Below, in pieces: positions 7,899 to 15,246 of a stretch of 61,074 nt of DNA. The notes under the pieces were generated by a model, which did no database searches, was not told the origin of the DNA, and saw only the letters and a list, made by a program, of their open reading frames with translations. The position numbers and the translations under genes are program-made. The stretch covers positions 1-61,074 of the forward strand of contig CAJFOC010000007.1 in the NCBI GenBank assembly GCA_904395815.1, given 5' to 3'. Source of the DNA: an uncultured Holdemania sp. GTDB lineage: Bacteria; Bacillota_I; Bacilli_A; Erysipelotrichales; Erysipelotrichaceae. Every line of letters starts with the position of its first letter. Position 1 is the first letter of the stretch.

Positions 7899-8696
7899 TC
7901 AGCCCAGAATTCCCAGGCTGGAGCCAATGATGCTGACGATCAGGACAATGACAACCAGCCAGGTCATGCTGACCTTTTTCTTGCCCAGCAGCTTATAACA
8001 GATCAGCGTCAGCACAACCGGAACCAGGCAAGGCATGATCGTATCCAGCTGTTCCTGTACGACCATCGACGTGCCCGTCTCGAAATGGATTGTCAGCGGG
8101 ACAGTCACGGAAACAACCGACGGAATCAGGGCGCCGACAACGGTCAGACCCAGGATCGAGCAGGCGTCCGTCAGCACCTGCAGCGTGGATTTCAGTTCCG
8201 TAATCAGCCGCGTGCCCAGATTATAGCCCCATTCAAAGAATTTCAGGCGGAACAGCGTCAGTGCGATACCGAAGATTGTCCACAGAATCAGTCCGGTCGC
8301 ATTGCCTTCCAGCGCCATCGGCGAGGCGATCGAAGCCCAGATCGTAGGAATGACAACCCAGAACAGCGTATCGCCGATGCCGGCCAGCGGTCCCATGACG
8401 CCGGTTTTGAAGTCCTGAATCGTATCCGCGCCTTCCCGGCCCAGCTGCTCTTCCATGCCCAGCGCCGCACCCAGAACGATCTGGCACATGTAAGGCTGCG
8501 TATTGAAATATTTGAAATGATTGTTGATTGCGGCCAGATAGTCGTCGTCATCCGGATAGATTTTTCTTAAAGCCGGCGACAGCGCGTAAACGACAGCCTG
8601 ACCGAACTGAACTTCGTAACAGAAGGAGGACATCGGCATGACCATCCAGCGTAAGCCGGCACGATTGACATCTTTCTTTGTAAGTACCTTATTCAT
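7899..8696 (-). CDS. PTS mannose-family EIID component
   Basis: A 265-residue membrane component of the mannose-class PTS. The conserved FKTGVMGPLAGIGDTLFWV loop, at about 145-165, is diagnostic of IID. The N-terminal half is soluble and the C-terminal part has several hydrophobic segments. With IIC it forms the sugar channel. Its start overlaps the IIC gene by 8 nt and uses AGGAGG inside IIC, so the two are translationally coupled. Confidence 0.92.
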   Translation of the reverse strand: MNKVLTKKDVNRAGLRWMVMPMSSFCYEVQFGQAVVYALSPALRKIYPDDDDYLAAINNHFKYFNTQPYMCQIVLGAALGMEEQLGREGADTIQDFKTGVMGPLAGIGDTLFWVVIPTIWASIASPMALEGNATGLILWTIFGIALTLFRLKFFEWGYNLGTRLITELKSTLQVLTDACSILGLTVVGALIPSVVSVTVPLTIHFETGTSMVVQEQLDTIMPCLVPVVLTLICYKLLGKKKVSMTWLVVIVLIVSIIGSSLGILG

Positions 8697-9471
8697 CTTC
8701 CAAACCTCCTACAGAACTGCTGAGGGCAGCGGTGTTATGAGTCTGATCATAGTAGTATTTGAACGCCAGGCCGAAACCGATAATCGCGACGCCCAGCGTA
8801 CCGACACCCATGTAGGCGTACATGACAAAGCCGATGCACAGATACAGGAAATTCTTTTCCACCGGCATGTAGTTCAAAAGCATCGCCATACCAGTCACCG
8901 GCAGGATCTTGCCCGCGACCGTCATGCCGTTGAACAGCCAGGCCGGCATCGCATCCACAATCGCCTGAGCCACCGTCTGACCGGCAAACAGAACGATCAC
9001 CACCGGCAGCAGAAACTTCAGCGACATCAATACCAGATGCAGATACAGCACATGCAGGCTCTGGTCGAACTTTTTCTGATTAGCCAGCTTCTGCGACCAG
9101 CGCATGACATAGCCGTTGAGAATCTTGTGCAGAATATCGAGATTGACATACAGCATCCCTACCGGCAAGCCGATCGTCAGACCGATTTCATAGCCCTGAC
9201 CGGACTGAATCGCTACAATCGTCGTAATGATGGTCGTAATGACATAGTTGGGTACGCTGGCGCCGCCCAGGCCGACAACCCCCATCGACATCAGCTGCAG
9301 CGTCGCTCCGATAAACATGCCCTGCGTGGTATCTCCCAGAACCATGCCGATCATCGTTCCGACAACCAGCGGCTTGGAGATGAGCTGGGTCTGCGGACCG
9401 CCGCTGTCCAAAGCGATCAGTTCCGTCAGCAGTAAGATAAGAATCAGCTGTAGTGCGCTTAAACCAAACAT
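8689..9471 (-). CDS. PTS mannose-family EIIC component
   Basis: A 260-residue polytopic membrane protein, the IIC permease of the mannose-class PTS. The N-terminal ELIALDSGGPQTQLISKPLV region and the glycine-rich loop GVVGLGGASVPNYV are typical. It follows the IIB gene by 18 bp and overlaps IID. The preceding site GAAGGGGG serves as ribosome binding site. Confidence 0.92.
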   Translation of the reverse strand: MFGLSALQLILILLLTELIALDSGGPQTQLISKPLVVGTMIGMVLGDTTQGMFIGATLQLMSMGVVGLGGASVPNYVITTIITTIVAIQSGQGYEIGLTIGLPVGMLYVNLDILHKILNGYVMRWSQKLANQKKFDQSLHVLYLHLVLMSLKFLLPVVIVLFAGQTVAQAIVDAMPAWLFNGMTVAGKILPVTGMAMLLNYMPVEKNFLYLCIGFVMYAYMGVGTLGVAIIGFGLAFKYYYDQTHNTAALSSSVGGLEDE

Positions 9472-9489
9472 GATATTTCCCCCTTCTTG

Positions 9490-9966
9490 TTAATGAATGA
9501 TTTTGAACAGATCTGTCGGCGTCACCGAAGGTGCGTGCTGGACGATGATGCGCGTCCCCAGCTCGTGGATCTGCCGGCATTCCTGCGCCTGCTGCTCTGT
9601 AATGAAAGCCCGGTTGCTGAGCTTGATGCCCTCGTTCAACAGGTCTGTCGCCCCGATCATCAGCTCCTCGATCGGCACCCCGGCCTGTATCAGTCTGAGA
9701 AACACATACGGAGTTTTCGCCAGGATGAAAATACGCTGTCCTTCGTATTTGTTGGCCCGGAAATTTTCCAGCGCCTTATCCAGCGTGATGATGCTGGCGA
9801 CATAGCCGTTGGGCTTGGCGAACATCATCATTTCCTTTTTCTTCGGATCCAGCGCTGTTTCGTCATCGATCACCATGATACGCTGACAATTCGCTCTTGG
9901 CAGATACTGCGCTATCACTATCCCGTGCAGCAGCCGGTTGTCGATTCTTGCCATCGTAATTTTCAT
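9490..9966 (-). CDS. PTS mannose-family EIIB component
   Basis: A 158-residue EIIB. The N-terminal signature MARIDNRLLHG carries the phosphorylated His14. It accepts phosphate from EIIA and hands it to the sugar in the IIC-IID channel. I chose the ATG at 9966 because AAGGAG lies 7 nt upstream and the conserved domain starts there. That start lies 104 nt inside the 3' end of the pfkB frame, an unusually long overlap. Confidence 0.92.
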   Translation of the reverse strand: MKITMARIDNRLLHGIVIAQYLPRANCQRIMVIDDETALDPKKKEMMMFAKPNGYVASIITLDKALENFRANKYEGQRIFILAKTPYVFLRLIQAGVPIEELMIGATDLLNEGIKLSNRAFITEQQAQECRQIHELGTRIIVQHAPSVTPTDLFKIIH

Positions 9967-10894
9967 TTGCATTCTCCTTTGCTTCTGTCCGGACAATGCT
10001 GACATTGTCCTTTTGCCTTTCTATCTTTTCCCGGTCAGCCAGACCATGGGAAATCGCGGTAGCCTGGCCGGCTGCCGCCGCCCAGACCAGAGATTCCTCA
10101 ATCGACTTTCCCTGCTGCAGCATGCCGACAAAGGCCGCCAGCATACTGTCGCCGGAACCAACCGTACTGATGGCCCTCAGCCGCGGATGTTCTATCCGGT
10201 AACACTGATGCGGTGTGTAGAACCGCGCGCCGTTAGCGCCATCGGAAAGCAGAATGTTGGCGACTCCCTGTCTTTGAAGCTGCCGGATCAGCACATCCTC
10301 CTCTTTCCCCTGGCTTTCCGGAAACAGACCGTAAAGCTCCTGCACGTTCGGCTTAATCAGCTGCGGCTTCAGGCGGGCGATCAGGGAAGCGGAAATCCCG
10401 GGTACATCCAAAACCAGAAATGCTCCTGCCTCATGGCACAGCTGCGCCGCACGGATCAGAAAGGATTCACCGATCTGACGGGCCAGACTGCCGGAGATTA
10501 ATAACCAGTCTTGGGCGTGAAGCAGATGCTTCAGCTTATCCAGCATAACAGACTGTGCCTGAGAACTGATTTGCGGACCGGGAGCGTTGACATCCCATTC
10601 CTTCCTGGCGCGGATTTTGACATTGATCCGGTTGGCCTCTTCGATCCGGGCCGCTTCCAGGCGGATACACGGATACTCTTTCATCGCCTGACTGATAAAA
10701 TCTCCGGTCAGCCCGCCGAGAAACGCGGTTGCGACGGAAGGAATACCCAGCTGATTCAGCACCATCGAGACATTCAACCCTTTTCCCCCCGGAAGACAAT
10801 AGCCATGTTCAGCTCGCTGAACTCCCTCATGCAGTTCAGCGTGAAGCTCCAGATAATAGTCGATTGAAGGATTGGAAGTGTGAGTTATGATCAT
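9863..10894 (-). CDS. PfkB-family sugar-phosphate kinase (1-phosphofructokinase / tagatose-6-P kinase type)
   Basis: A 343-residue PfkB kinase of the FruK/LacC group. The PGGKGLNVS motif (35-43) and the ATP-site VGSGDSM (catalytic Asp249) are intact. It should phosphorylate a sugar phosphate delivered by the PTS, for example fructose 1-phosphate or tagatose 6-phosphate. The family usually ends near residue 306-310; the last 35 residues here are read from the start of the IIB gene in another frame and are probably not functional. It is first in the operon, with a cre-like site and promoter upstream. Confidence 0.88.
   Translation of the reverse strand: MIITHTSNPSIDYYLELHAELHEGVQRAEHGYCLPGGKGLNVSMVLNQLGIPSVATAFLGGLTGDFISQAMKEYPCIRLEAARIEEANRINVKIRARKEWDVNAPGPQISSQAQSVMLDKLKHLLHAQDWLLISGSLARQIGESFLIRAAQLCHEAGAFLVLDVPGISASLIARLKPQLIKPNVQELYGLFPESQGKEEDVLIRQLQRQGVANILLSDGANGARFYTPHQCYRIEHPRLRAISTVGSGDSMLAAFVGMLQQGKSIEESLVWAAAAGQATAISHGLADREKIERQKDNVSIVRTEAKENANENYDGKNRQPAAARDSDSAVSAKSELSAYHGDR
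9991..10010 (-). promoter_or_regulatory. Perfect hairpin just upstream of the IIB ribosome binding site
   Basis: GGACAATG (9991-9998) and CATTGTCC (10003-10010) form an 8-bp stem with a 4-nt loop, inside the pfkB coding region and 11 nt before the AAGGAG of IIB. It could be an mRNA processing site or a translation regulator. Confidence 0.45.
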
Positions 10895-10917
10895 GAGTTC
10901 ACATCCCTCCGTGTTGT

Positions 10918-10931
10918 TGTAAGCGCTTAAC
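10918..10931. promoter_or_regulatory. cre-like CcpA site
   Basis: TGTAAGCGCTTAAC matches the palindromic cre consensus at 13 of 14 positions. It lies just downstream of the predicted transcription start of the PTS operon, a position where CcpA blocks elongation. Confidence 0.6.
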
Positions 10932-10938
10932 TAGCTTT

Positions 10939-10967
10939 AATATAATCATTTCAATCAATTCAGTCAA
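10939..10967 (-). promoter_or_regulatory. Promoter of the PTS operon
   Basis: On the minus strand TTGACT (10962-10967) is followed after 17 bp by TATATT (10939-10944). Transcription would start near 10932, within the cre-like element. Confidence 0.7.
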
Positions 10968-10973
10968 GATAAT

Positions 10974-11058
10974 ATGATTGTTTTTTAAGAGAAATCATCA
11001 CATTATCAATCATCACTCAAAATATCAGCTTGCATTCAGTCATCGATGTGATTGTTTT
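10974..11058. repeat. Repeated operator-like motifs upstream of the PTS operon
   Basis: TGATTGTTTT occurs at 10975-10984 and 11049-11058, 74 bp apart (about seven helical turns). AATCATCAC occurs twice at 10993-11001 and 11008-11016, 15 bp apart. The motifs are partly inverted relative to each other. They are good candidates for binding of the operon's DeoR regulator with DNA looping. Confidence 0.45.
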
Positions 11059-11093
11059 GATCAGTTATCCTTTCCTGCCTTTTTCCGGCCAAC

Positions 11094-11126
11094 AAAAAAA
11101 CTTCCGTGAGACGTTGCCCACGGAAG
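11094..11126 (-). terminator. Terminator of the two-component/ceramidase-fold operon
   Basis: CTTCCGTG (11101-11108) pairs with CACGGAAG (11119-11126), and on the minus strand the hairpin is followed by seven T residues. Confidence 0.88.
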
Positions 11127-11142
11127 CCCTGCGTTTTCTCTT

Positions 11143-12306
11143 TTATTCTGCTACTGCGCTATAGCGGCGAATCAGCGCCAGGATCGCTTCGCGCGTTTTG
11201 GGCGCCAGCGTGTCCTGCAGTGTTTCATAAGTCATCCCGTCAAAGGAAGGGCCGGCCACATAATGGCTGTATCCCTGTGAATAACAGATCAGGGCACTGT
11301 GCTGCGGATCGGTCGCCTTGTTGTATTCACTGAACAGTTCAAACTCGCTGAAAATCAGGCGGACTCCACCGAAATCCAGGACGCTGAACATCGTCTGACT
11401 GGCCAGATGTTCCGGATTCGCCAGATTCTTGCGGCTGGCCTCGATGCCGTATACCAGCGTCTCCCGTTCCCGCTTGCTGTAGTATTCGGGAATGATCAGA
11501 GAATCCGGATTCTTCAGCTCATGTTGCAGATCCAGCCAGTGATCCTGATAGCCCATCCGGCATGGGAATGGCTGCGGCTGCCGCTGCAACAGCGAATCAA
11601 ATTCATCGGCCATGATCTGTCCAAATTCCTCCATCTGCTCTACTGTCTGAGCGCGGCGGATAAAGCGGGTACTGACATCCCCACAGGCCCCTTGCAGATA
11701 GGAAAAGAATTCATCCGGATAACGCTGTTGCAGATGTCTGACTGCCAGTCCCGGATATTCACAGGTAAAAAACGGCGTATCTCCGGACAGAACAGTCGGA
11801 TGACAATTGTGAATCAGCAAGGTCGCCACACGGCGGCCATGATTGTAAATGCACAGTGTCTGAGCAAAAATCTGATCGGTCGTCCAGTGACTGATCCGGC
11901 TGGCGCCGATTTTGCCAAACGGTTCCCGGACAAAGCTGCAGGTCAGCTCCGCCTCTTCCATTTCCAGCTCCGATAACGCCTCGCTCAGCTGACGGAATAC
12001 CTGCTGACGGTATTGCGAATCCCGCATATCCGGCGCAAAATGCGTATGCGTTCCGCTGATGACAAGGCAAACCGGCATTCCCCACGCTTTCTGCAGCTGC
12101 TGTTTCAGCGAATGCATCAGCTCTTTCGGCGCCTGTAGTGAATCCAGCGCTATATGCACATAACGGGTTCCCTGCTGTTCAATCACCAGCGTACGGGCGT
12201 ACAGATTATCGCGGATTTCGCTGACCGGTTCGACTTGCTGGGCATAGCCCGCTGCGCGGACAGGATGCTCAGGATTGATGCAGATCGTGTTCGTCTGGAT
12301 TTTCAT
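11143..12306 (-). CDS. Cytosolic neutral-ceramidase-fold protein (copy 2)
   Basis: A 387-residue paralogue of the protein at 6184-7407. The motifs are GTHTHFAP (85-92), IHNCHPTVLSG (165-175) and LQGACGDVST (204-213). Here Ser212 occupies the position of the ceramidase nucleophile, unlike copy 1, which has Gly. There is no signal peptide. The ATG at 12306 has GGGAGGAG upstream and lies inside the 3' end of the histidine kinase gene, so it is co-transcribed with the two-component system and ends at a strong terminator. The substrate is unknown. Confidence 0.75.
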   Translation of the reverse strand: MKIQTNTICINPEHPVRAAGYAQQVEPVSEIRDNLYARTLVIEQQGTRYVHIALDSLQAPKELMHSLKQQLQKAWGMPVCLVISGTHTHFAPDMRDSQYRQQVFRQLSEALSELEMEEAELTCSFVREPFGKIGASRISHWTTDQIFAQTLCIYNHGRRVATLLIHNCHPTVLSGDTPFFTCEYPGLAVRHLQQRYPDEFFSYLQGACGDVSTRFIRRAQTVEQMEEFGQIMADEFDSLLQRQPQPFPCRMGYQDHWLDLQHELKNPDSLIIPEYYSKRERETLVYGIEASRKNLANPEHLASQTMFSVLDFGGVRLIFSEFELFSEYNKATDPQHSALICYSQGYSHYVAGPSFDGMTYETLQDTLAPKTREAILALIRRYSAVAE

Positions 12307-13711
12307 GCTTCTCCTCCCTGTTCTTTCCTTCTTTTCTGCCGGTTCTGGATTTTCCTTCCAGACGGCGGTTTTTCTCCCGTTTCAGTCCTCCTGGACGGGT
12401 GATGCGGAAGATGACGCTGTCGTTGAGGTTTTCCGCCTCCGCCCGATAACCATAGGTCGTACAGACGCGGTAGACGATGGAAAGCCCCAGTCCGAACTTG
12501 CCGTCCGTTCCTTTTTCGTATGGCTTAAACAGCTTGTCAATCCGGTCAGCGCTCAACAACGGACCGTCGTTGGCAATCGTCATTTCATCCTCATCCAGCG
12601 TAATGACGATTTCGCTGCGGGCATAGCGGATCGCATTGTCCAGCAGGTTTTCCACCACCACCCGCCATGGATCTTCTTCTCCATGGAAATAGATCTTGTC
12701 CAAATAGGTGGTGATCAGCAGTTCCGGACGAATGACTTTCAGCGACAGAATCGCCTTGTTGATGACCTCGCTCATATCCAGCGTATCCCCCTCATTGCCA
12801 TCGTCGGTCAGATATCCCAGTTTATTCAGCATGATCAGACTGTAGACTTTTTTCTCCAGCCGGTCGGCATGCTCGATGATCACATCCACGCTCTTTTCCA
12901 GCGTCTCATACGGATAAATACCATCCTTGATGCTTTCGCCATATGATTTGATCGTGGCAATCGGCGTCTTCAGATCATGCGAAATATTCTGAATCATTTC
13001 TTCCTTGATCTTCTCCTGCTTGTCCAGTTCCTCTTTCATCGCCACCAGCGCCTGCGCCACCTGACCGATTTCATCCCGGCGGGTCAGCTTCAGCTCCGCC
13101 TCCTCCCCGCGGCTGACTTTCTCAATGTAATTGCGGATCTGATTCAGCGGATGAATGAGGGAGCTGATCCACAGCATCAGAAAAATAAACAGCAGCGAAA
13201 CGACCAGAACATTCAGATTGATGACGCTGTTGAGCAGCATATTTTTGAAATCGCTGCGATAGCTGTCCGACATCAGTGAAATGAGCACCGTATCGTCGTC
13301 CAGCTGCATCAGCGAATAAAAATAGGTTTTCCGATCCAGCGTATAGGCCCGATCTCCGCCCTGCTGGGTCAGCTTTTCCGCTTCCTGAAGCAGATGGGAA
13401 GTCAGTTCCGGCTGCAGCGTGCTGCCGATCACGGTAAACTGACGGGTAGATTTGGTATAGAATACGTGGGTAATGCTCGTATCGACATTTTCGGCAATTT
13501 CATCGATTTCCATGCCCACGCTGTAGTTGAAGGAAATATTATTTTGAGCCCGATGCAGCATGCTGTACATCTGGCTCTCCACGAATTCATTGACACTCTC
13601 CGACAGATAGACGAAGAAAAAGACGGTAAAAACCGTAACGACTAGAAAGGTCAGCGTCAGCAGCTGCTGAGACAACGACTGTTCCCGCAGCCAGATCCGG
13701 ATGCGCTTCAT
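12269..13711 (-). CDS. Sensor histidine kinase
   Basis: A 480-residue membrane kinase. Transmembrane segments at about 17-37 and 163-184 flank an extracytoplasmic sensor of about 125 residues. A HAMP linker (about 185-235), a HisKA domain with phospho-His245 in NISHDLKTP, and an HATPase domain with GLGLSIVYRV follow. The last 40 residues are very basic and overlap the next gene by 38 nt, which is not family-typical. The kinase begins directly after the response regulator stop and should phosphorylate that regulator. Confidence 0.92.
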   Translation of the reverse strand: MKRIRIWLREQSLSQQLLTLTFLVVTVFTVFFFVYLSESVNEFVESQMYSMLHRAQNNISFNYSVGMEIDEIAENVDTSITHVFYTKSTRQFTVIGSTLQPELTSHLLQEAEKLTQQGGDRAYTLDRKTYFYSLMQLDDDTVLISLMSDSYRSDFKNMLLNSVINLNVLVVSLLFIFLMLWISSLIHPLNQIRNYIEKVSRGEEAELKLTRRDEIGQVAQALVAMKEELDKQEKIKEEMIQNISHDLKTPIATIKSYGESIKDGIYPYETLEKSVDVIIEHADRLEKKVYSLIMLNKLGYLTDDGNEGDTLDMSEVINKAILSLKVIRPELLITTYLDKIYFHGEEDPWRVVVENLLDNAIRYARSEIVITLDEDEMTIANDGPLLSADRIDKLFKPYEKGTDGKFGLGLSIVYRVCTTYGYRAEAENLNDSVIFRITRPGGLKREKNRRLEGKSRTGRKEGKNREEKHENPDEHDLHQS

Positions 13712-14371
13712 TTATCCCAGCCGGTAGCCGAATCCGTAAATCGTATGAATGCTCAGATTCGGCATCTTTTTTCTCAGCCGGCGCAGCGTATCGTCGACCA
13801 CCCGGTCAGAGCCGAAGTAATTGACATCCCACACCTGTTCCAGAATCTGTTCCCGCGGAAATGCCGTTCCCTTATTTTTGACAAACAGCATCAGCAGATC
13901 AAACTCTTTTGTCGTCAGATCCAGTTCCTTTCCCTTTTCAAACACCAGTCGCTGCGCTTCGTCAATCTCATATCCGTCAATCTGAATCCGTCCCGACTCA
14001 TCCTTGTATGCCCGTTTCATAATATTATTGATTCTCAGCACAAGCTCCTTGGGAGAAAACGGCTTGGTGATGTAGTCATCACTGCCTTTTTCCAGACCGA
14101 TAATGCGGTCAAACTCCTTGTCCCGCGCCGACATGAAAACCACCGGTACCTCCGGCGACTGCATGCGGATTTCCTCAATCAAATCAAATCCGCTCTTGTC
14201 GTCCAGCATGATATCCAGAATCCACAGATGAATATCGTCATCTGTCGTATGTGCCGACGCCTCCTCATAGGTCAGATAGGACCGGACCTCGTATCCCTCT
14301 TTTTCCAGATAACGCTTGACCAGCGTATTCAAATCTTTTTCATCCTCCACAATGGCGATTACTTTTTTCAC
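13712..14371 (-). CDS. OmpR-family response regulator
   Basis: A receiver domain (about 1-118; acidic pocket EDE, phospho-Asp53 in LDIML, Lys in TKPF) is joined to a winged-helix DNA-binding domain (about 125-219, ending in IHTIYGFGYRLG). The GTG at 14371 is 9 nt after AGGAGG and gives the usual short N terminus; a TTG one codon earlier is possible. An extended -10 (TGATACAAT on the minus strand near 14390) lies upstream. The partner kinase follows directly. The likely targets include the co-operonic ceramidase-fold gene. Confidence 0.92.
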   Translation of the reverse strand: MKKVIAIVEDEKDLNTLVKRYLEKEGYEVRSYLTYEEASAHTTDDDIHLWILDIMLDDKSGFDLIEEIRMQSPEVPVVFMSARDKEFDRIIGLEKGSDDYITKPFSPKELVLRINNIMKRAYKDESGRIQIDGYEIDEAQRLVFEKGKELDLTTKEFDLLMLFVKNKGTAFPREQILEQVWDVNYFGSDRVVDDTLRRLRKKMPNLSIHTIYGFGYRLG

Positions 14372-14434
14372 CAACCCTCACCTCCTGTTTATTGTATCAA
14401 ATTTGACCTGAAAATACCATGGACCGGGGATCTT

Positions 14435-15172
14435 TCAGCGCCCTTTGCGGGCCCGAATCAGCAGCATCATCGGCCGCCGCAGCTCTTCTTTCATCTCAGG
14501 CATACGCTGCAGCCAATCCGGCTGCGGCTGCGGTTCGCATACCGCTTCGATCACCATTCCCCTGTCCAGCAGCGAAGACAGATAGGTGGTCAGCGTACGA
14601 TGAAACTTGGTCATCGTTTCACCAAGAAACACTGCCTCGCGCCAGCCTTCCTCAAAATAACGGTCAACCGGCCAGCAAAGTGTCTTCCCCTGAGCATCGG
14701 TAAGCCATTGCTGGGATCCTTCGGCCGTGAAAACAGGATGCTCCACCGAAAAGACCAGCACGCCCGAATCCTTCAGCGTTCTGACAATGTTGTCAAGCAG
14801 ATGATCCCAGTCTTCCACATAATGAAAGACCAGCGAACTAAGTACGATGTCCGCATCCTGAGCGGGATATTCGTAATCTTCCAGCGCCAGATGCCGGTAT
14901 TCAATCCGGCTGGATTCCGTCAGTTCGGCAGCCCGTTTCAACATCTTTTCCGACTGATCGATCCCCAAAACGGAACTGGCGCCATGGTCAATCGCCCAGC
15001 GGCAGTGCCAGCCATAACCACAGCCCAGATCCACTACCCGACATCCGCGAAAATCCGGCAGCATGGCCTTGAGCGCCGGCCATTCGCCAGCCCCTTCCAG
15101 CCCCAGCTCTGAACGGCTCATATGACTGTATTTTTCAAAAAATGATTCGCGATCATAAGGATTTTCCTTCAT
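14435..15172 (-). CDS. Class I SAM-dependent methyltransferase
   Basis: A protein of about 245 residues with a Rossmann methyltransferase core. The SAM-binding motif is VVDLGCGYGWH, the acidic end of beta-2 is LGIDQSEKML, and motif post-II is DIVLSSLVFHYVED. It resembles UbiE/YafE-like small-molecule methyltransferases of unknown substrate. The ATG at 15172 is preceded by AGAGGA; a longer frame from 15214 lacks a site. It stands between the two-component operon and glmM. Confidence 0.82.
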   Translation of the reverse strand: MKENPYDRESFFEKYSHMSRSELGLEGAGEWPALKAMLPDFRGCRVVDLGCGYGWHCRWAIDHGASSVLGIDQSEKMLKRAAELTESSRIEYRHLALEDYEYPAQDADIVLSSLVFHYVEDWDHLLDNIVRTLKDSGVLVFSVEHPVFTAEGSQQWLTDAQGKTLCWPVDRYFEEGWREAVFLGETMTKFHRTLTTYLSSLLDRGMVIEAVCEPQPQPDWLQRMPEMKEELRRPMMLLIRARKGR

Positions 15173-15213
15173 CTTCACTCGTCCTCTCTCTTTCTGATCC
15201 CCGCTTCGGTCCA

Positions 15214-15246
15214 TGACAAAAAAACAGACCCGGCCGGGTCTGTTTT
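15214..15246 (-). terminator. Terminator of the cdaA-cdaR-glmM operon
   Basis: AAAACAGACCCGG and CCGGGTCTGTTTT (15221-15246) form a perfect palindrome with a T-tract on the minus strand. The hairpin begins within the glmM stop codon. Confidence 0.9.
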
